64,000 nucleotides of DNA from Maridesulfovibrio sp. GTDB lineage: Bacteria > Desulfobacterota > Desulfovibrionia > Desulfovibrionales > Desulfovibrionaceae. Of the stretch, positions 18,625-28,442 are shown piece after piece (the first letter of the stretch is position 1; each line of letters starts with the position of its first letter). A program made the translations under genes and the position numbers. The notes beneath the pieces are model-generated. The model ran no database searches. It was not told the origin of the DNA and saw nothing but the letters and a program-made list of their open reading frames with translations. The stretch is taken from contig NZ_OY780933.1 in assembly GCF_963676065.1 (NCBI RefSeq), forward strand, positions 1,988,001 through 2,052,000, given 5' to 3'.

Positions 18625-19271
18625 TGAATGCATTGTACAGGCTGGAGAATATCACGCAGCGCTATAATGGACGGCAGGTGCTTTCACTTAACTCTTTTTC
18701 CGTGAATGAAGGCTCAATTGTCGGACTTGCCGGGCATAACGGCAGCGGCAAGAGTACTCTGATGCGTATGCTAGCTTTTTTGGAAAGCCCTGATTCCGGC
18801 AAGCTTTATTATGACGGCAGGGAAGTGGAAGGACCGGGACTAAGCTTACGCCGAGAAGTAACCATGCTAACGCAGGAACCGTACCTGCTCAAACGTTCGG
18901 TGGCCGCAAATGTGGCTTACGGACTTGAACTGCGCGGTGATAAAAATGTCCGCGATACGGTTTGTAACTCCCTTTCCAGGGTAGGTCTGAAGCCGGAAAA
19001 ATTTATGCATCGTAACTGGTTTGAGCTTTCCGGAGGGGAGGCCCAGAGGGTCGCGTTGGCCGCTCGGCTGGCAATTAATCCGAGGGTTCTGCTTCTTGAT
19101 GAACCAACTGCCAGCCTTGATATGGAATCCACCAGATTGATCCATGACGCGGCTGTTTCCGCCCGTGAGGAGCAAGGCACGACCCTTGTTATCGTCAGTC
19201 ACGATCATCTCTGGCTTGAGGATGTCTCCGATACGATTTTCCGTCTTGCGGACGGGCGTATGGACAACTAA
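18624..19271 (+). CDS. tupC: Tungstate ABC transporter ATPase TupC
   Basis: 215 residues. Walker A GHNGSGKST (about 36-44), Q-loop MLTQEPYLL, signature LSGGEAQRVALAARL, Walker B VLLLDEPTASLD and H-loop IVSHDH are all intact. It lacks the C-terminal regulatory domain of ModC-type ATPases, as expected for TupC. It energises tungstate import with TupB. A terminator follows directly. Confidence 0.92.
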   Translation: MNALYRLENITQRYNGRQVLSLNSFSVNEGSIVGLAGHNGSGKSTLMRMLAFLESPDSGKLYYDGREVEGPGLSLRREVTMLTQEPYLLKRSVAANVAYGLELRGDKNVRDTVCNSLSRVGLKPEKFMHRNWFELSGGEAQRVALAARLAINPRVLLLDEPTASLDMESTRLIHDAAVSAREEQGTTLVIVSHDHLWLEDVSDTIFRLADGRMDN

Positions 19272-19298
19272 AGATTTATATTTTTGTAAGTTCTTTTT

Positions 19299-19329
19299 AC
19301 GGCGCGGTATTTATATCGCGCCGTTTTTA
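19299..19329 (+). terminator. Rho-independent terminator of tupABC
   Basis: ACGGCGCG (19299-19306) pairs with CGCGCCGT (19317-19324) and is followed by TTTTT. Confidence 0.85.
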
Positions 19330-19410
19330 TTTCATAGCCGGATCCATTTCGAGTGGATTTAGACTTACCAAGGTGCTATCCTGATATTCCCTGTAGCTGT
19401 AGGAGGAATC

Positions 19411-21876
19411 ATGGGACGTACCGGTTTTAAGATCAGAAAAAAAAATGACCGCGAGAGTTTGACTCTTGATATCAAGGATCACGTTATTTATTCCCTGAGC
19501 AAGGAGATGAAGGACGCAAGCGAATGGGACGCTGGTAATGCGCTGGCACTGGCCCTGCGTGACAGGCTGGTGGAGCGGATGATTGATACCCGCGACCGTT
19601 ACCGTAAGGTCAAGGCCAAGCGCATGTACTATTTCTCCATTGAATATCTACTCGGTCGCTGTCTGGGAAATTCACTGTGCAATATGGAAATTCTGGATTT
19701 ATGTGAGGATATTTTCAAGGATCTCGGTTTTGATCTTGACGAGGTCAGGGCCAGTGAGCGCGATCCAGCCCTCGGTAACGGAGGTCTGGGACGGCTGGCA
19801 GCTTGTTTTCTTGATTCTCTGGCAACTCTCGATCTGCCCGGTTGTGGTTATGGAATCCATTACGAGTATGGACTTTTCCGGCAGGCCATTCATAACGGCT
19901 ACCAGAAGGAGCTGGCCGATTACTGGATGAAGGAGGGGATGCCTATGCAAATCGCCCGTTTTGACCAGTCGGTGCTTATTCCCCTTTACGGCAGGGTGGA
20001 AAATGCGGTTTCTCCCAGCGGTGAGTATATACCCATGTGGGTGGACTGGGATGATATTATCGGGGTTCCGTATGATGTCCCTATTGTCGGATACGGAGGT
20101 AATACTGTAAATTACCTGCGGTTATTCGCCGCCCGTGCTTCCGAGAATTTTGATATGGATATTTTTAATCATGGTGATTACATCCGTGCCGTGCAGCGAA
20201 AAATAGAATCGGAAATGGTTTCAAAGGTGCTTTATCCCACGGAATCAGTTTCCTTCGGCAAGGAATTGCGCCTTGTTCAGGAATATTTCCTCGTGGCCTG
20301 CGGTCTGCGCGATATCACCCGCAGGTTTATGGGCCAGAATAAGAATTTTGATGAATTCGCAGATTATGTTGCCATTCAGCTCAACGATACGCACCCGGCA
20401 CTGACCGTTGTGGAACTGATGCGCTATCTTGTGGACGAGCGGCGTATTGAATGGGAACGTGCGTGGGAAATCACCCGCGCGACCTGCGCCTATACCAATC
20501 ATACCCTGCTGCCGGAAGCTCTTGAACGATGGTCGGTTTCCCTGATTGAAAAAGTGCTGCCCCGGCATTTACAGATTATTTATGAAATTAACAGCCGTTT
20601 TTTGAAAGATATTGAAATCCGGTACGGTAACGACACCGAAAAGAAACGCCGCATGTCCCTGATCTGTGAAGAAGGAACAAAAAAAGTGCGTATGGCAAAC
20701 CTCGCGGTAATCGGTTCTCATTCGGTAAATGGGGTTTCAGAGTTGCATTCCGAGCTGGTTAAAACCCGTCTTTTCCCGGATTTTTATGAGCTTGAGCCGG
20801 ATAAATTCAACAATAAAACCAATGGAGTCACCCCCCGTCGTTGGCTGCTCAAGGCCAATCCTGAACTTTCCGGACTTATCACCGAATTTATCGGAAAGGG
20901 GTGGATAACTGATCTGGATGAGCTGCACGGGCTTGAAGGTTTTGTCAACGACAATGGATTTTGTGAGCGCTTCATGAAAGCTAAAAGAGCCAATAAGGTT
21001 CAGTTGGCTGAGATCATAAAATCAACATTGGATGTGAGCGTTTCCCCGGATTCTATTTTTGACATTCAGGCCAAGCGTATCCACGAATACAAACGCCAAT
21101 TGCTTAATGTGCTGCACATCATACATCTTTATCTGGAGTTGGTGGATAACGAAGTGGAGCCTTCCTGTCCCCGGACTTTTATCTTTGCGGGTAAGGCGGC
21201 CCCCGGTTATTGGGAGGCCAAGCAGATTATCAAGCTTATCCATTCTGTGGCGAAAGTAATCAACAATGATCCCCGAGCAAATGAGGCGCTTAAAGTTGTA
21301 TTCCTGCCTGATTACCGGGTTTCCCTTGCAGAAAAGATAATACCGGCCTGCGATGTGAGTGAGCAGATCTCCACAGCTGGGACCGAGGCATCCGGGACTG
21401 GTAATATGAAGTTCGCCATGAATGGAGCGTTGACGATCGGGACTTATGACGGGGCGAATATTGAAATGCTTGATGAGGTCGGAAAAGATAATTTTTATCT
21501 TTTCGGATTGAAACAGGAAGAGGTGGAACAAACTCTGCGTAACGGAGATTATCATCCTAGGGAATTCTATAATCGGAGTCCTGAAATCCGGCAGATTTTT
21601 AACGCCTTGTCGGAAAACAGGTTTTCCGTGAAGGAGCCGGACTTATTCAACTGGATTGTGAATAAACTGCTTTCTGATAATGAAAGATACATGCATCTGG
21701 CGGACTTTGAATCATATCTTGATGCCCATAAACGTATTGATAAGGATTATGCTGATAGCGGTCTTTGGGCAGGAAAGGCAATTCTGAATACAGCGCGCAT
21801 GGGTAGATTTTCAACTGACCGGACCATGCGTGAATATGCGGAAGGAATCTGGAATATCAAACCCGTTAAAGGGTAA
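19411..21876 (+). CDS. glgP: Glycogen/alpha-glucan phosphorylase
   Basis: 821 residues, typical of bacterial GlgP/MalP. It cleaves alpha-1,4-glucans with phosphate to glucose-1-phosphate. The PLP-binding block EASGTGNMKFAMNG places the Schiff-base lysine at K667. Other conserved blocks are ALGNGGLGRLAACFLDS, FNNKTNGVTPRRWL, IHEYKRQLLN and AGKAAPGYWEAK. GTAGGAGG precedes the ATG. It stands alone between terminators, without other glycogen genes in this window. Confidence 0.95.
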   Translation: MGRTGFKIRKKNDRESLTLDIKDHVIYSLSKEMKDASEWDAGNALALALRDRLVERMIDTRDRYRKVKAKRMYYFSIEYLLGRCLGNSLCNMEILDLCEDIFKDLGFDLDEVRASERDPALGNGGLGRLAACFLDSLATLDLPGCGYGIHYEYGLFRQAIHNGYQKELADYWMKEGMPMQIARFDQSVLIPLYGRVENAVSPSGEYIPMWVDWDDIIGVPYDVPIVGYGGNTVNYLRLFAARASENFDMDIFNHGDYIRAVQRKIESEMVSKVLYPTESVSFGKELRLVQEYFLVACGLRDITRRFMGQNKNFDEFADYVAIQLNDTHPALTVVELMRYLVDERRIEWERAWEITRATCAYTNHTLLPEALERWSVSLIEKVLPRHLQIIYEINSRFLKDIEIRYGNDTEKKRRMSLICEEGTKKVRMANLAVIGSHSVNGVSELHSELVKTRLFPDFYELEPDKFNNKTNGVTPRRWLLKANPELSGLITEFIGKGWITDLDELHGLEGFVNDNGFCERFMKAKRANKVQLAEIIKSTLDVSVSPDSIFDIQAKRIHEYKRQLLNVLHIIHLYLELVDNEVEPSCPRTFIFAGKAAPGYWEAKQIIKLIHSVAKVINNDPRANEALKVVFLPDYRVSLAEKIIPACDVSEQISTAGTEASGTGNMKFAMNGALTIGTYDGANIEMLDEVGKDNFYLFGLKQEEVEQTLRNGDYHPREFYNRSPEIRQIFNALSENRFSVKEPDLFNWIVNKLLSDNERYMHLADFESYLDAHKRIDKDYADSGLWAGKAILNTARMGRFSTDRTMREYAEGIWNIKPVKG

Positions 21877-21892
21877 CTCAACTTACTAAAAA

Positions 21893-21924
21893 GGCAGGGA
21901 TTATCCGAATCGACGATCCCTGCC
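21893..21924. terminator. Terminator between glgP and the convergent YbjQ-like gene
   Basis: GGCAGGGAT (21893-21901) pairs with ATCCCTGCC (21916-21924), with a 14-base loop. It sits just after glgP and just beyond the stop of the minus-strand gene, so it may serve both. Confidence 0.7.
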
Positions 21925-21931
21925 CGTATCT

Positions 21932-22282
21932 TTATTTGGTTTGTTTGATTTTTTTCAGCCGAACTGCGGTGCCGTAGCAGGAGTAGAATTTGTCTCCTTC
22001 TGGATGGAAGGAAACAGACTCCCTATAGCCGACAATAGCATCGGCATTGGCATCGATAGCCTGCGCAATAAGGCCGTAGAAGGCGTTATCGAAGTTGTAG
22101 CTTCTGCAGACAATCAGGCCGAATGTGCCCATAACTTCCCGGTTGGGAACTTCTTCAGTAGTCACTATTTTTACCTTGCCGCCGAGATACAGGGTTCGAG
22201 CCATATCAAGACGCTGGTCTTTTTTTGCGTCCTCAATGGTTCTGCTGGGTTTGCGGCTAGGGCTTCCGAACATTAATGCCAT
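21932..22282 (-). CDS. YbjQ/UPF0145-like (DUF74) protein
   Basis: 116 residues. The pattern VKIVTTEEVPNREVMGTFGLIVCRS followed by an amphipathic helix and ANADAIVGYRES matches the YbjQ/heavy-metal-binding-domain fold, whose function is not established. It has an N-terminal basic tail (SPSRKPSRTIEDAKKDQRLD) longer than in typical YbjQ. AGGA lies upstream of the ATG. Monocistronic between glgP and the hybrid kinase, transcribed toward glgP. Confidence 0.65.
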   Translation of the reverse strand: MALMFGSPSRKPSRTIEDAKKDQRLDMARTLYLGGKVKIVTTEEVPNREVMGTFGLIVCRSYNFDNAFYGLIAQAIDANADAIVGYRESVSFHPEGDKFYSCYGTAVRLKKIKQTK

Positions 22283-22401
22283 ATTTGAAATCCTTTTTTG
22301 CAGTCAAGATTGATTGATGATTTCTGCCTCAAATATGAATTTATTTCAACTAAATGAATGTGCTGTCTTGATTGTTTTTTTGAGAAACAGGCTTTGAAGA
22401 A

Positions 22402-25170
22402 TCAAGCATTATTTTTTTCAAGCAGCGAAATGTCTTCAAACAGCAGGTCCAGTTTTACAGTAGTTTTTTCCAGAGCTTCTATCGCGTCATCCCACAGCTC
22501 TGATTTGCATGACTTTTCCAGCTCAAGCGCTGCTAATGTCAGCCCTTGTGCTGAGATGTTCGCTGCCGAACCTTTCAGGGTATGCGCTCTTTCTCCGGCT
22601 TCTTTCAGCTGGTGATTTTGCAGCAGGGTCTGCATCTCAGTGCCGAAATTCATATTGTATTCCTGAAAATTTCGCAGAATATCAACCAGAATTTCCATGT
22701 CACCTCCGATGCGGTCCAGTACTTCTGCAACATTTATTTCCCGGCATTCCAAAGTATCATGCCTTTCATGAGGCGTGTTTTTCGGATGGTCCGGTTCTGT
22801 CTTTTTAGATTCCGCTTTCTTAATGAGAAAACTGTGGATAGTGGCGATCATCAGTTCTTTATCAATTGGCTTGGGGATGTAATCATCCATGCCTGATTTA
22901 AGGCAGCGTTCCTTATCTCCGCGCATGGCGTGGGCGGTCATGGCCAATATCGGAAGTTCGGTCATTCCAAGTTTATTGCGGATTACTTCTGTCGCTTCGT
23001 AACCGTCCATTTCCGGCATTTGGATATCCATGAGAACGATGTCATATTTTTCTTCCTGCACCATCTGCACAGCTTCCCTGCCGTTTGTCGCTGTATCGAT
23101 CTTTATACCTGTCGGCAGCAGTATCTGCTCCGCTACCTGCTGGTTTATGGGATTGTCTTCTACCATAAGCAGCTTGTAATCCTTGAATTCATTATCAATC
23201 GGTTTGGAGGGCTCGTAAGAGAATTCCTTGGGAACTTCGTACCCAAAGGTATCCAGAATGGAGTTGAAGAGCGTTCTCTGCTTGATAGGTTTGCTTATCA
23301 TTTTGTTGATATCTGCTTTTAACGCCTTTTCCAGCGCAGAATTCATCTCTGTAGAAGTGATCATCAGGATGGGGAGTTCCTCTTTGCTGTGGGTCTTGCG
23401 TATTTCAATACTGGCCTCATCCCCGTTCATCTGAGGCAGCTTGAGGTCAATGATGGCCATTTGGAACTGGTTGTCTGAATCTTCCTCGATGAGCTTCAGG
23501 GCCTGTTCTGCATCCGGAACACAGACCGGCCGGAATCCGAATTGTTTGAGGTAGCGTTCCAGCACGCTGCGCACCGCTAAGTTGTCGTCCACAACCAGCA
23601 CAGGAGCATTATTGAGCTCCATGGGAAGTTCATAGGCGGGCGGAGACAGTTCCGCCGCTATATCCGGAGTTATGGTGAAGAAAAAAGTGCTTCCCGCGTC
23701 GGGCTTGCTTCGGAACCAGATGTTTCCGCCCATGAGGTCTACAATACGCTTGCAGATGGAAAGTCCCAGCCCGGTACCCCCGTATTTGCGGGTGGTAGAG
23801 CCGTCCGCCTGCTTGAATGCCTCGAAAAGATATGGTTGAACTTTTTCTGGAATTCCTATCCCGGTATCTTTAATGGCGAATACTATCTCAGCTTTGCCGG
23901 AACTTATTTTATCCGCAGATACAGTGATAATTATTTCACCGTTATTGGTGAATTTAAAGGCATTGGCTGTGATGTTTACCAGTACCTGCCGTAATCGCAT
24001 CGGATCTCCAATAATTCTATGCGGAACTTCGGGCCTGATGTCGATCACCAGTTCTGTTTGCGAAGCGACCATCTGCTCTACAAATAGGTCGCTGATCTCG
24101 TGGATGAGCCGGTGCAGATTAAAATTGACTTTTTCAAGACTGAGTTTACCGGCTTCAATTTTAGAAAAGTCCAGAATGTCGTTGATAAGTCCCAGCAGAA
24201 CTTTGCCTGAACTTAAGATAATCTTCAAAAATTCTCGTTGCTTGGATGATAGTCTGGTCTCCATGGTCAGATCGGCCATTCCGATGATGGCGTTCATGGG
24301 GGTTCGAATTTCGTGACTCACGTTGGCCATGAATTCACTTTTGGATTTCGATGCGGCTTCGGCGTCATCCTTCGCTACTTCAAGCTCCCGGTTGATTATC
24401 TTCAGTTCGCGGTAACTCTTTTCCAGATTCTTATTACTCTGATATATTTTTTTTTGCAGCTGTCCGCTGTATTGCTTTAATTTCAGATCCTGTTCTTCAA
24501 TCTGTTGCAGCATGTTGTTGAAGTTTTCAACCAGGCTTTTCATTTCACCTTTGCATTCAACCTTCACCCGTGCGCTGTAGTTTTTGTCCAAAGAAATCTG
24601 GCGTGCGGTCTGGCTGAGCTTGGCAATGGGCGAGATCAGGATTTTGCGCATTGTAACAAAGAGGACCAGATTGATCAGCATAACCAGCATCATGGTCCGC
24701 AGCAGTGAGTTCAGCAGGGAGTGGTACAGTTCATCATTAATGAATTTAAGGGAAAGAAAAATTTCCACAGCCCCGATTGGCTTTTTCATTATTGAGATTT
24801 CAGCCTTACGTTTAACAAATTTGCCGATGGGCCATCTTTCGAAATCGCTTATCTTCCAATCTTTATTACGTATTTTACCGGCAAAGACATTGTTCCCGTT
24901 GTCTTCCGTTACCAGAATGGCCTTGATCCTTTTGTCGTTCATTTCAGAGAGCAGAATGCGGTTAATCGCGGCTTGATCAACATTCCAAAGCGGGGTTATC
25001 AGGGATTCGGAAAGCCTTTCAACCAGACCGTCAGCCTTTACATTGAGCTCTTCCAGCATGTTTCTGCGCATGAATGTATAGTCGTAAGCGCATGAAACAA
25101 CGAATGAAATCAATGAGATTACTACAATGAGTACACCTATTCTGGTTTGGACTTTGTCTATTCTTAACAA
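22402..25170 (-). CDS. Hybrid sensor histidine kinase with two receivers and HPt
   Basis: 922 residues. Order: TM1 (about 10-28), periplasmic sensor, TM2 (about 155-175), HAMP, coiled coil, HisKA with H286 in [11 protein letters not shown], HATPase (about 395-510, DTGIGIPE and GGTGLGLSI), receiver 1 (about 525-645, phospho-Asp in [12 protein letters not shown]), receiver 2 (about 665-785, [13 protein letters not shown]) and a C-terminal HPt domain ([12 protein letters not shown]). It is a complete BarA/ArcB-like phosphorelay that must hand over to an unlinked regulator. The start is a TTG at 25170 with only a weak site; the next ATG would remove TM1, so TTG is preferred. Confidence 0.88.
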   Translation of the reverse strand: MLRIDKVQTRIGVLIVVISLISFVVSCAYDYTFMRRNMLEELNVKADGLVERLSESLITPLWNVDQAAINRILLSEMNDKRIKAILVTEDNGNNVFAGKIRNKDWKISDFERWPIGKFVKRKAEISIMKKPIGAVEIFLSLKFINDELYHSLLNSLLRTMMLVMLINLVLFVTMRKILISPIAKLSQTARQISLDKNYSARVKVECKGEMKSLVENFNNMLQQIEEQDLKLKQYSGQLQKKIYQSNKNLEKSYRELKIINRELEVAKDDAEAASKSKSEFMANVSHEIRTPMNAIIGMADLTMETRLSSKQREFLKIILSSGKVLLGLINDILDFSKIEAGKLSLEKVNFNLHRLIHEISDLFVEQMVASQTELVIDIRPEVPHRIIGDPMRLRQVLVNITANAFKFTNNGEIIITVSADKISSGKAEIVFAIKDTGIGIPEKVQPYLFEAFKQADGSTTRKYGGTGLGLSICKRIVDLMGGNIWFRSKPDAGSTFFFTITPDIAAELSPPAYELPMELNNAPVLVVDDNLAVRSVLERYLKQFGFRPVCVPDAEQALKLIEEDSDNQFQMAIIDLKLPQMNGDEASIEIRKTHSKEELPILMITSTEMNSALEKALKADINKMISKPIKQRTLFNSILDTFGYEVPKEFSYEPSKPIDNEFKDYKLLMVEDNPINQQVAEQILLPTGIKIDTATNGREAVQMVQEEKYDIVLMDIQMPEMDGYEATEVIRNKLGMTELPILAMTAHAMRGDKERCLKSGMDDYIPKPIDKELMIATIHSFLIKKAESKKTEPDHPKNTPHERHDTLECREINVAEVLDRIGGDMEILVDILRNFQEYNMNFGTEMQTLLQNHQLKEAGERAHTLKGSAANISAQGLTLAALELEKSCKSELWDDAIEALEKTTVKLDLLFEDISLLEKNNA

Positions 25171-25368
25171 TTTAAATCCGTTGGCTGGTGTTGCATTAGA
25201 TTTTTATGATTCTGCTATAGATATGGACAACTGATTAGCATTCCAGCATATTCAGTGCAAGATAACAGTTTAACTAGTTGGAAATTATTTGAACACGGAG
25301 AATGGACAAGCTCCGTTTCAAACGTTAGTTAGTCTGCATTCCAAATTTTTAAGGACGGACATGAATCT

Positions 25369-27018
25369 ATGAAAATAGCCCTGTTACAGCGCAACCTGAC
25401 AGTAGGCGATCTTGAAGGAAATGTGGAACTCATTCTGGAAGGAGTCCGAACAGCCGCTGAGCGCGGCGCAAGGCTTTGCGTTACATCCGAACTGGCTTTG
25501 ACCGGTTATCCGCCGCGTGATCTGCTGCTAAATGCTGATTTTGTTTCCCGCTGCCGTGAGGCTGTCGCTGAAATTTCACGGCGTATGCCTGAAGGTATGG
25601 CCCTGCTGGCCGGTGGTGTGGATCTCAATCATGAAGGAATAGGAAACCCTTTGCGTAATGCAGCATGGCTCATTGAACATGGAGCTGTGCCCAAGGTTTT
25701 TTATAAATGGCTGCTGCCCACTTATGATGTTTTTGATGAGCAACGCTATTTTGAACCGGCTGAAAATATAAATTTTTTCGAATTCGATGGCCTTAAGGTC
25801 GGGGTGACGATCTGCGAAGATGTGTGGAATGACCGGGAGGCGCATAGTGGAAAACGCTATGGCAGCAATCCCATTCCTCAGATTATGGAGATGAGTCCGG
25901 ATGTTCTGGTCAATCTTTCCGCTTCACCGTTCAATATCGGCAAGCAGAAAGAACGTGAAAAACTGCTTGGCAGTATTGCCCATAAGTACAGGGTGCCGGT
26001 CTTTTATGCCAATCAGGTGGGCGGTAATGATGATCTGATTTTTGACGGGCGCAGCTGTGCTTTTTCCGCAGAAGGAAATCTTGTGGCACGCGGGCACGGT
26101 TATAAGGAAGATGTGGTCATTGTGGATTCGGACTGCAGTGCCGGGCGTATTGAGGACGACGATTTCTGCGAGGAAGCCGAGGCGTGGCAGGCTATGGTGC
26201 TCGGCCTTCGTGATTATCTGGGAAAGACCGGTTTCAGCAAGGTTGTACTGGGGCTTTCCGGGGGGATTGATTCAGCGTTGACTGCTGCCGTTGCCGCCGA
26301 GGCCCTTGGACCTGAAAACGTCACCGGAATTCTTATGCCTTCCCCGTATTCCAGTAAGGGAAGTGTGGATGATTCTCTCGATCTGGTGAAAAACATCGGC
26401 ATCAACTGCATTACCATCCCCATCGAGAAACTCATGTCCGGTTTTGAGGAAGCCCTCGCTCCAACATTTGCGGGCCTGCCCGCCAATGTGACTGAAGAGA
26501 ATATCCAGTCCCGCATTCGCGGTAACCTTGTTATGGCTGTCTCGAATAAAATGGGCGCGCTGCTGGTCACTACCGGCAACAAAAGTGAGCTTGCCGTTGG
26601 CTACTGTACTATTTACGGAGACATGGCCGGGGGACTGGCCGTAATTTCAGATCTTTATAAAACCCTAGTCTTTCGAGTCTGCCGTTGGCTGAACGAACAG
26701 GGACGCGGCGAGATCATTCCGGTGGCTATCATCGAAAAACCGCCGTCCGCGGAGCTGCGTCCGGGGCAGAAAGATGAGGATTCACTGCCGCCTTACGATG
26801 TGCTCGACCGCATTATTGAACTGCGTGTTGAAGGGCACCGAGCCGAGAGTGAAATCATCGCCGAGACCGGATTCGATCCTGAAACCGTTCAGCATGTGCT
26901 GAAGTTGATCAGAATTTCAGAATTCAAACGTAAACAGGCGGCTCCCGGACTGAAGATAACTTCACGGGCCTTCGGTACAGGATGGCGGATGCCTATAGCC
27001 TGCCGTTTTACAGGGTAG
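25369..27018 (+). CDS. nadE: Glutamine-dependent NAD+ synthetase
   Basis: 549 residues, two-domain form. The N-terminal nitrilase-like glutaminase (1-265) has the catalytic triad E41 (TSELALTGYPP), K113 (YKWLLPTYDVFDE) and C149 (TICEDVW). The C-terminal ATP-pyrophosphatase domain has SGGIDS at 297-302. It amidates deamido-NAD+ to NAD+ using glutamine. Transcribed away from the hybrid kinase; a hairpin follows the stop and separates it from the convergent HDOD gene. Confidence 0.95.
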   Translation: MKIALLQRNLTVGDLEGNVELILEGVRTAAERGARLCVTSELALTGYPPRDLLLNADFVSRCREAVAEISRRMPEGMALLAGGVDLNHEGIGNPLRNAAWLIEHGAVPKVFYKWLLPTYDVFDEQRYFEPAENINFFEFDGLKVGVTICEDVWNDREAHSGKRYGSNPIPQIMEMSPDVLVNLSASPFNIGKQKEREKLLGSIAHKYRVPVFYANQVGGNDDLIFDGRSCAFSAEGNLVARGHGYKEDVVIVDSDCSAGRIEDDDFCEEAEAWQAMVLGLRDYLGKTGFSKVVLGLSGGIDSALTAAVAAEALGPENVTGILMPSPYSSKGSVDDSLDLVKNIGINCITIPIEKLMSGFEEALAPTFAGLPANVTEENIQSRIRGNLVMAVSNKMGALLVTTGNKSELAVGYCTIYGDMAGGLAVISDLYKTLVFRVCRWLNEQGRGEIIPVAIIEKPPSAELRPGQKDEDSLPPYDVLDRIIELRVEGHRAESEIIAETGFDPETVQHVLKLIRISEFKRKQAAPGLKITSRAFGTGWRMPIACRFTG

Positions 27019-27040
27019 GTGTTTCGGATTAGCAGGGGCG

Positions 27041-27066
27041 GGATGTCCGTTGCCGGACATCCTTTA
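27041..27066. terminator. Convergent terminator between nadE and the HDOD gene
   Basis: GGATGTCCG (27041-27049) pairs with CGGACATCC (27054-27062) around TTGC, followed by TTTA. It touches the stop codon of the minus-strand gene. Confidence 0.75.
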
Positions 27067-28284
27067 TCTCTCCTCGGTAACGTTTTCCATGATTTCAGCA
27101 CATATCTGCAACCATTCAGGAAGCTTGGGTCCGAAATTATTTTGTTCAAGCCAGTCTGCGGAAAGCAGGTGAGGGGCATACTCTTTGTCTTTTACCCGCA
27201 GTTCATGGTCAAATGAGTTAGCCACATGGATTGCCACTGCCGGGCTTAAATCCGTGCTGCCCAGCAGTTGCGGTTCATGGTGGCAGTAGATTGCCTCGAT
27301 AATATCTTCATCAAACCCCCAGATTGCCAGCAGGTAGGCTCCAACTGCCGCATGGGTAAATCCTAGGATATCTTTTTCCGCTTCCTGAATAGGAATATCT
27401 GATTCACGAACGATACTTAGAATTGTTTCGTATTCTTCAGGGTATGAAGTGGCGAGCACCAGCTTGCCGATATCATGCAGGAATCCGGCAAGGAAAGTGT
27501 GTTCGGCCAGTTTATTGCTGCCATTTTCAGCTTTGATTATAGCCCGCGCCATCAGCGCCGTGTACCGGCAGTGCTTTCCCAGTTCTTCTATGGAAAAGTC
27601 GATTTTTACTTTTTTTGCTGAACTGAAAAGATGAATGCCCAGCACCAGACCTTTAATGTTGTCCAGTCCGAGCAGGGTGGCGGCTTGTTCCGGTTTGGTT
27701 ACCTTGGAATAGAGTCCGAAAAACGGCGAATTTACAAGCTTGAGCAGTCCGGCGGTCATGCTTATGTCTTCAGCGATCAGCTTGCCGATATCGCTTATAA
27801 CTACATCTTCCTTTTGCAGCTCCTGCTCCAGAGTCATATACAGATTCGGCAGGGAAGGAAGGTCTTGAATAGATGCGATCCCCTTAGCTGCCCGTTCATT
27901 GAGCAGTATACTTTTAAGGCGCAGGCTTTTTTTGATTTTTGTAATGAGCTCGGACCCTGCGTATGGTTTTGTGATAAACTGGTGGGCATAACCTATGTAT
28001 TGCAGGCAGTTTTCGGAATTAATGGTTTTGGAGATGATGAACCGAATGCTTCCTGGTTGCCGGTTTTTTATTTCATCAAGCAGTTCGTATCCTTCAAATC
28101 CTTCGACGCAGAAATCAGATGCTATAACGTCAAAGGGGCAGGTGCGCAGCTGATCCATCGCTTCTTCCGAAGTGGACGCGAACCTTATATTCCACCTTTG
28201 TTTCATGGTTTCCAGATTCTCCTCAAGGTAATCAAGTTGTGACTTATCCGCGTCGATAAAGAGAATGTTTTTAGATCTTCCCAT
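27064..28284 (-). CDS. Response regulator with HDOD output domain
   Basis: 406 residues. An N-terminal receiver (about 5-120, probable phospho-Asp in VIASDFCVEGFEG near residue 57 and KPY near 107) is joined to an HDOD domain (about 140-340) with LPSLPNLYMTLEQEL, LLKLVNSPFFG and HDIGKLVLATSYP, then HHEP. HDOD is an HD-related fold, often without phosphodiesterase activity, that acts in signalling; this one keeps an HD pair (FLHDIGK). GGAGAGT precedes the ATG. Confidence 0.87.
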   Translation of the reverse strand: MGRSKNILFIDADKSQLDYLEENLETMKQRWNIRFASTSEEAMDQLRTCPFDVIASDFCVEGFEGYELLDEIKNRQPGSIRFIISKTINSENCLQYIGYAHQFITKPYAGSELITKIKKSLRLKSILLNERAAKGIASIQDLPSLPNLYMTLEQELQKEDVVISDIGKLIAEDISMTAGLLKLVNSPFFGLYSKVTKPEQAATLLGLDNIKGLVLGIHLFSSAKKVKIDFSIEELGKHCRYTALMARAIIKAENGSNKLAEHTFLAGFLHDIGKLVLATSYPEEYETILSIVRESDIPIQEAEKDILGFTHAAVGAYLLAIWGFDEDIIEAIYCHHEPQLLGSTDLSPAVAIHVANSFDHELRVKDKEYAPHLLSADWLEQNNFGPKLPEWLQICAEIMENVTEER

Positions 28285-28381
28285 AGTACTCTCCGGAAAT
28301 ATGAAATGTAATGAATGACAGGTTTTCTCAATTGGTGGTTATTTGTTTTTACGATAGCACGGTATGCCGCTTTTGAAAAAT

Positions 28382-28420
28382 AAAAACCCCGTTCCGGTTT
28401 TAACCATGAACGGGGTTTTT
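28382..28420 (-). terminator. Bidirectional-looking terminator after the ArnT/PAP2 operon
   Basis: AAAAACCCCGTTC (28382-28394) pairs with GAACGGGGTTTTT (28408-28420). For minus-strand transcripts the left arm ends in a U-tract just after the ArnT-like gene. Confidence 0.85.
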
Positions 28421-28442
28421 ATGTTTTATCAATCAGCTTGAT